Below are positions 59,795 through 64,000 of a DNA stretch of 64,000 bases, in pieces. The notes beneath the pieces were generated by a model. The model was not told the origin of the DNA. It searched no databases and saw only the letters and a list, made by a program, of their open reading frames with translations. Within the stretch, counting starts at the first letter, position 1; each line of letters starts with the position of its first letter. This DNA is from Paraburkholderia graminis C4D1M (lineage in GTDB: Bacteria > Pseudomonadota > Gammaproteobacteria > Burkholderiales > Burkholderiaceae). Where the stretch lies: positions 48,576-112,575 of the forward strand of contig NZ_ABLD01000022.1 in assembly GCF_000172415.1 (NCBI RefSeq), in the 5' to 3' direction. The position numbers and the translations under genes were made by a program.

Positions 59795-60688
59795 ATGAAG
59801 GTTAAAAAAGCTGCGCTGCTGCTCGCGACTCTCGGACTGTTTACGGTTGGCGCGCACGCGCAAGACGCCGGCACGCTGAAAAAAATCAAGGACACGGGCG
59901 TCATCGCGCTGGGTCATCGCGAGTCGTCGATTCCGTTTTCGTACTATGACGACAAGCAGGAAGTCATCGGCTATTCGCAGGAATTCGCGCTGAAGGTGGT
60001 CGAGGCGGTCAAGCAGAAGCTCAACGCGCCGAACCTGAAAGTGAAGCTGATTCCGGTCACGTCGCAAAACCGTATTCCGCTGGTGCAGAACGGCACCGTC
60101 GACATGGAATGCGGCTCCACCACGAATAACGCGGAACGCCAGCAACAAGTGGCGTTCTCGAACACGATCTTCGTGATCGGCACGCGTCTGATGACCAAGA
60201 AAGATTCGGGCATCAAGGACTGGGCCGACCTGAAGGGCAAGACGGTCGTCACGACTGCCGGCACGACGTCCGAGCGCCTGCTTCGCAAGATGAACCAGGA
60301 CAAGAGCCTGGGCATGAACATCATCAGCGCGAAGGATCACGGCGAGTCGTTCCTGACGCTCTCCACCGGCCGCGCCGCTGCGTTCATGATGGACGACGCG
60401 TTGCTCGCCGGCGAGCGCGCAAAGTCCAATACGCCGAACGATTTCGTGATCGTCGGCGCGCCGCAATCGCATGAAGCATACGGCTGCATGCTGCGCAAGA
60501 ACGATCCGGAATTCAAGAAGGTCGTCGACGATGCAATCGCGAAGGTCGAAACTTCGGGCGAAGCCGACAAGATCTACAAGAAGTGGTTCGAATCGCCGAT
60601 TCCGCCGAAGGGCTTGAACCTGAACTTCCCGGAAAGCGACGACATGAAGGCGCTTTACAAGAATCCGAATGACAAGGCAATCGATTAA
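59795..60688 (+). CDS. gltI: Glutamate/aspartate ABC importer, periplasmic binding protein
   Basis: This is the solute-binding protein of a polar amino-acid importer. A signal peptide spans about residues 1-22 (MKVKKAALLLATLGLFTVGAHAQ is the first part). The mature protein has GTLKKIKDTGVIALGHRESSIPFSYYDD, ECGSTTNNAERQQQVAFSNTIF and YGCMLRKNDPEFKKVVDDAI, as in GltI/DEBP. The ATG at 59795 follows AAGGAGATC. The gltJ, gltK and gltL genes follow in order. Confidence 0.95.
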   Translation: MKVKKAALLLATLGLFTVGAHAQDAGTLKKIKDTGVIALGHRESSIPFSYYDDKQEVIGYSQEFALKVVEAVKQKLNAPNLKVKLIPVTSQNRIPLVQNGTVDMECGSTTNNAERQQQVAFSNTIFVIGTRLMTKKDSGIKDWADLKGKTVVTTAGTTSERLLRKMNQDKSLGMNIISAKDHGESFLTLSTGRAAAFMMDDALLAGERAKSNTPNDFVIVGAPQSHEAYGCMLRKNDPEFKKVVDDAIAKVETSGEADKIYKKWFESPIPPKGLNLNFPESDDMKALYKNPNDKAID

Positions 60689-60770
60689 ACCTTAGCTGTT
60701 TTTTTGAAATGCTGAATGAAACGGAAGGGGCCACGCGCTTCTTCCGTTTCTTTTTGCTGGAGTCTTGGTC

Positions 60771-61511
60771 ATGTCATATCACTGGAACTGGGGCATTCTG
60801 CTGAGTCCCGTCTCCACCGGCGAGCCGACCACTTATCTGGGCTGGCTGCTGTCGGGTTTCTGGGTGACGATTACCGTGTCGCTGTCGGCATGGGTGATCG
60901 CGCTGATCGTCGGCTCGTTGTTCGGTGTGCTGCGCACGGTGCCGAACAAGTGGGCGTCCGGCATCGGCACGCTCTACGTCGCGATTTTCCGCAATATTCC
61001 GCTGATCGTGCAGTTTTTCATCTGGTATCTGGTGATACCGGAGTTGCTGCCGGCATCCATCGGAAACTGGTTCAAGCAACTGCCGCCAGGCGCGCAGTTC
61101 TTTTCTTCCTCGATCATCTGTCTCGGGCTCTTCACCGCCGCGCGCGTGTGCGAGCAGGTGCGCTCGGGCATCAACGCGCTGCCGCGCGGCCAGCGCGCCG
61201 CGGGCCTCGCGATGGGCTTCACGCAATGGCAGACGTATCGCTACGTGCTGCTGCCGGTCGCGTACCGGATCATCGTGCCGCCGCTCACGTCCGAGTTTCT
61301 GAATATCTTCAAGAACTCGGCGGTCGCGTCGACCATCGGTCTGCTCGATCTCTCCGCCCAGGCGCGACAGCTTGTCGACTACACGTCGCAGACGTATGAG
61401 TCGTTCATCGCTGTCACGCTCGCGTACGTGCTGATCAATCTGGTCGTCATGCAATTCATGCGCTGGGTCGAAGCGAAGACCCGGTTGCCCGGCTATATCG
61501 GAGGCAAGTGA
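60771..61511 (+). CDS. gltJ: Glutamate/aspartate ABC importer, permease GltJ
   Basis: This is a membrane subunit of the importer, 246 residues with about five hydrophobic segments. It contains the LRTVPNKWASGIGTLYVAIFRNIPLIVQFFIWYL block, the EAA-type loop GLAMGFTQWQTYRYVLLPVAYRIIVPPLTSEFLNIFKNSA, and a GltJ-like N-terminus MSYHWNWGILL. The ATG at 60771 follows CTGGAGT. Its stop overlaps the gltK start by one base. Confidence 0.95.
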   Translation: MSYHWNWGILLSPVSTGEPTTYLGWLLSGFWVTITVSLSAWVIALIVGSLFGVLRTVPNKWASGIGTLYVAIFRNIPLIVQFFIWYLVIPELLPASIGNWFKQLPPGAQFFSSSIICLGLFTAARVCEQVRSGINALPRGQRAAGLAMGFTQWQTYRYVLLPVAYRIIVPPLTSEFLNIFKNSAVASTIGLLDLSAQARQLVDYTSQTYESFIAVTLAYVLINLVVMQFMRWVEAKTRLPGYIGGK

Positions 61512-62193
61512 TGCACCATTTCGACTGGAGCGGTATTCCGGGCGCATTGCCTACGTTGTGGACCGGCGCGGTCGTCACCTTCAAGATCACGCTGATCGCG
61601 ATCGTGATCGGCATTGTGTGGGGCACGGTTCTCGCCATGCTGCGGCTGTCGTCGTTCAAGCCTTTCGAGTGGTTCGCGAAGGGCTACGTGACGATTTTCC
61701 GTTCGATCCCGCTGGTCATGGTCCTGCTGTGGTTCTTCCTGATCGTGCCGCAATTGCTGCAGAACGTGCTCGGTCTGTCGGCGGATATCGACATTCGTCT
61801 CGCCTCGGCAATGGTCGCTTTCTCGCTGTTCGAGGCGGCGTATTACTCCGAGATCATTCGCGCGGGGATTCAGTCCGTGCCGCGCGGGCAGGTCAACGCG
61901 TCGTTCGCGCTCGGCATGAACTACGCGCAGTCCATGCGTCTCGTGGGTGCTGCCGCAGGCGTTCCCGCGCGAAGGGTGCCGCTGCTGCTCACGCAGAGGC
62001 ATCGTGCTCTTTTCAGGATACGTCGCTCGTCTACGTGATCAGCCTCGCCGACTTCTTCCGCACTGCCACGAATATTGGCGATCGTGACGGCACGAATGTC
62101 GAGATGGTACTGTTCGCGGGCGCGTGTTATTTCGTGATCTGCGTGGTCGCGTCGAGCCTTGTCAAAGGTCTTCAGAAAAAGGTCGCAAGATGA
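61511..62193 (+). pseudogene. gltK: Glutamate/aspartate ABC importer, permease GltK, frameshifted as read
   Basis: This is the second permease subunit. The first 140 residues (HHFDWSGIPGALPTLWTGA to GMNYAQSMRLV) and the last 50 (FQDTSLVYVISLADFFRTATNIG to QKKVAR) match the family. Between 61944 and 62013 five extra bases appear. They lie in GTGGGTG, TTCCCGC, GAAGGGTG (a T replaced by AG), CAGAGGC and CTTTTC, and they destroy the EAA loop normally reading [20 protein letters not shown]. gltL overlaps its stop by 4 bp (ATGA). The clustering in one 70-bp patch is unusual for decay and suggests a low-quality sequence patch. Confidence 0.9.
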
Positions 62194-62915
62194 TCTCTAT
62201 CAAGAATGTTTCGAAGTGGTACGGCCAGTTTCAGGTGCTGACGGACTGCACGACGGAAGTCAAAAAGGGTGAAGTGGTGGTGGTGTGCGGACCGTCGGGT
62301 TCGGGCAAGTCCACGCTGATCAAGACCGTCAACGGACTCGAGCCGTTTCAGAAGGGCGAGATTGTCATCAACGGGCAGTCGCTGACGGATAAGAAAACCA
62401 ATCTGTCGAAGCTGCGCTCGAAGGTCGGCATGGTGTTCCAGCACTTCGAACTGTTCCCGCATCTGTCGATCGTGCAAAACCTCACGCTCGCGCAGATCAA
62501 GGTGCTCGGCCGTTCGAAGGACGAAGCCTCGGCGAAGGGTCTGAAGCTGCTGGACCGCGTCGGCTTGCGCGCGCATGCGGACAAGTTTCCGGGGCAATTG
62601 TCGGGCGGTCAGCAGCAGCGTGTGGCGATTGCGCGCGCGTTGTCGATGGATCCAATTGCAATGCTGTTCGACGAGCCGACCTCGGCGCTCGATCCGGAAA
62701 TGATCAACGAAGTGCTCGACGTGATGGTCGAACTCGCGCAGGAAGGCATGACCATGATGTGCGTCACGCACGAAATGGGCTTCGCGAAGAAGGTCGCGCA
62801 TCGCGTGATTTTCATGGACAAGGGCTTGATCGTCGAGGACGACCGCAAGGACGACTTCTTCGACAATCCGAAGTCCGATCGCGCGAAGGATTTTCTGGCG
62901 AAGATCCTGCACTGA
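62190..62915 (+). CDS. gltL: Glutamate/aspartate ABC importer, ATP-binding protein
   Basis: This is the ATPase of the importer, 241 residues. Walker A is GPSGSGKST near residue 36, the signature is LSGGQQQRVAIARAL and Walker B is AMLFDEPTSALDPE. VTHEMGFAKKVAHRVIFMD is typical of polar amino-acid ATPases. The ATG overlaps the gltK stop by 4 bp, as expected in the gltIJKL operon. Confidence 0.96.
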   Translation: MISIKNVSKWYGQFQVLTDCTTEVKKGEVVVVCGPSGSGKSTLIKTVNGLEPFQKGEIVINGQSLTDKKTNLSKLRSKVGMVFQHFELFPHLSIVQNLTLAQIKVLGRSKDEASAKGLKLLDRVGLRAHADKFPGQLSGGQQQRVAIARALSMDPIAMLFDEPTSALDPEMINEVLDVMVELAQEGMTMMCVTHEMGFAKKVAHRVIFMDKGLIVEDDRKDDFFDNPKSDRAKDFLAKILH

Positions 62916-62958
62916 GGGCAAGCGTTGCCGCGTGGTTGTCGCGGCGGGCGCTTCAACG

Positions 62959-62988
62959 AAAAAGCCGCTTGAACAAGCGGCTTTTTTT
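62959..62988 (+). terminator. Rho-independent terminator after gltL
   Basis: A perfect 12-bp stem AAAAAGCCGCTT/AAGCGGCTTTTT has a GAAC loop and two further T residues. It lies between the converging gltL and glutamine amidotransferase genes and can act on both strands. Confidence 0.88.
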
Positions 62989-63018
62989 ATCGATGCGTGG
63001 TCGCCGCGGCTACGGTTT

Positions 63019-63957
63019 TCACGACTCGAAGGCGGCCGCGTCGTCGGCCGCTTCCAGATCGACTTCCAACTCAGCCGCGGCAGATTGGGCCGCCGCCGAA
63101 GCCGCAATCGTGCTCGCCGAAGCGGACGCGTCCAGCGCCGGATTGCGCAGCTTTTCCAGCACCGAGGCCGGCACCGGCACATTGACGCGGCCAATCACGT
63201 CGCCGTGCTGGAACATCAGCAGATCGCCCGGTTCGAACGCGGTCCACACTTCGTTGTCGGTCAGCGGCTGCGTCGCGATCACGGCGACGCGGTCTTCCGG
63301 CGTCGTGTACTTGGCGAAGTCGATGGACACGTCCGCGTCGACAAGATGCGCGGTGGAAAAAGGCCAGCGCCGCACGATGTAATGCAGATGCGTCGAGCAA
63401 TGCGCAAACAGCGCCTGGCCGTTCGACATCAGAAAATTGAACACGCCGAATTGCGTGATTTCGCGCGTGAGCTTTTCGAGCGCGGCGAAGAGTTCGTTGA
63501 GCGGCGGTTGCTGCGCGCCGGGAAACGCCTTGCGCAAACCTTCGAGCAGCGCGCAGAAAGCGAGCTCGCTGTCGGTCGTGCCGACCGGCTGATACACGCC
63601 TGAGAGCACCGGCGAATAATCCTTCAGATCGCCGTTATGCGCGAAGATCCAGTGACGCCCCCACAGTTCGCGCATGAACGGGTGGCAGTTTTCCAGCAGA
63701 ATGTGCCCTTGCGTCGCCTTGCGGATATGCGCGATCGTGTTCTTCGACTTGATCGGATAGCGCTTGACCATCTCGGCGATCGGCGAGGTAGCCGACGATT
63801 GATGGTCGATGAAAAGGCGACACGCTTTGTCTTCGAAGAAGGCGATGCCCCAGCCGTCGGCATGGTGATCGGTGACGCCGCCGCGCGCCGCAAAGCCGGT
63901 GAACGAGAACGTGACGTCCGTCGGCGCGGCGCAGTTCATTCCTAGAAGTTGGCACAT
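63019..63957 (-). CDS. Class II glutamine amidotransferase (YafJ-like)
   Basis: This Ntn-type glutaminase domain protein has 312 residues. The nucleophile is Cys2 (MCQLLGMNC), exposed after Met removal. HHADGWGIAFF, IAHIRKATQG, HPFMRELWGRHWIFAHNGDL and GTTDSELAFCALL follow the class II glutamine site. Unlike GlmS or PurF it has no synthase domain, so the acceptor is unknown. The last 40 residues are Ala/Ser/Glu-rich and add length over the 255-residue E. coli YafJ. Confidence 0.9.
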   Translation of the reverse strand: MCQLLGMNCAAPTDVTFSFTGFAARGGVTDHHADGWGIAFFEDKACRLFIDHQSSATSPIAEMVKRYPIKSKNTIAHIRKATQGHILLENCHPFMRELWGRHWIFAHNGDLKDYSPVLSGVYQPVGTTDSELAFCALLEGLRKAFPGAQQPPLNELFAALEKLTREITQFGVFNFLMSNGQALFAHCSTHLHYIVRRWPFSTAHLVDADVSIDFAKYTTPEDRVAVIATQPLTDNEVWTAFEPGDLLMFQHGDVIGRVNVPVPASVLEKLRNPALDASASASTIAASAAAQSAAAELEVDLEAADDAAAFES

Positions 63958-64000
63958 GTTGCGGGTAGGCCTGTGAACGGGGCGAGCCGTTACAATGATG

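Overview
The window is a high-GC stretch of a betaproteobacterial chromosome, most likely Paraburkholderia, Caballeronia or Burkholderia. This rests on gene order (aroE-mtgA; bamE-dapB-exbBD-leuS-lptE-holA-proA; edd-eda-gntP-gntK; gdh-gltIJKL), on GC-rich codon use, and on a dispersed repeat (1917-2795) of a kind familiar from these genomes. Most of the sequence is conserved housekeeping and catabolic DNA. No prophage, insertion sequence, CRISPR array, tRNA or rRNA was recognised.

Layout. 1-1.9 kb: tail of a probable RNase II-family gene, aroE and mtgA. 1.9-3.07 kb: repeat element with inverted arms. 3.07-13.7 kb: a plus-strand sugar-oxidation cluster with an IclR regulator, dgoK, dgoA, two SDR dehydrogenases, an arabinose-type ABC importer (araFGH), an SMP-30 lactonase and an aldose epimerase. 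This fits oxidative use of galactose and/or arabinose. No sugar-acid dehydratase is present. 13.8-27 kb: pyrF, a minus-strand thiL-pgpA-pncC-cupin operon, maeB, a structured intergenic region, a secreted barnase-type RNase with its barstar, rsmE, a VOC protein, a spermidine synthase-like gene, tkt and gap. 27.2-31.3 kb: a FadR-type regulator, a dicarboxylate transporter, allantoicase and ureidoglycolate lyase. 31.4-41.7 kb: fur, bamE, dapB, exbB/exbD, leuS, lptE, holA, proA and hemJ.

41.7-49.3 kb: a 1.1 kb AT-richer leader, a large trimeric autotransporter adhesin with strongly repeated head/stalk DNA, and an OmpA-like lipoprotein. 49.4-55.4 kb: a HexR/RpiR-type regulator divergent from edd-eda-gntP-gntK (Entner-Doudoroff pathway and gluconate uptake). 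55.5-64 kb: purB, a HypT-like LysR regulator, glutamate dehydrogenase, a glutamate/aspartate ABC importer (gltIJKL) and a class II glutamine amidotransferase.

Two points stand out. First, four genes are broken by indels: maeB (three), gltK (five clustered insertions), gntK (one) and the adhesin (one frame-changing deletion and one in-frame contraction). Several of the single-base changes sit in short homopolymers of conserved genes, so base-call or assembly error is as likely as real decay. Second, the adhesin leader carries a recurring motif, TAAGA-N4-TCCTA (three good copies and two degenerate ones), which resembles an RcsB-type box. It is the best candidate here for an undescribed regulatory input. 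Other candidates are a structured minus-strand RNA locus beside the barnase/barstar pair and a pair of near-palindromic operators between the HexR-like gene and edd.
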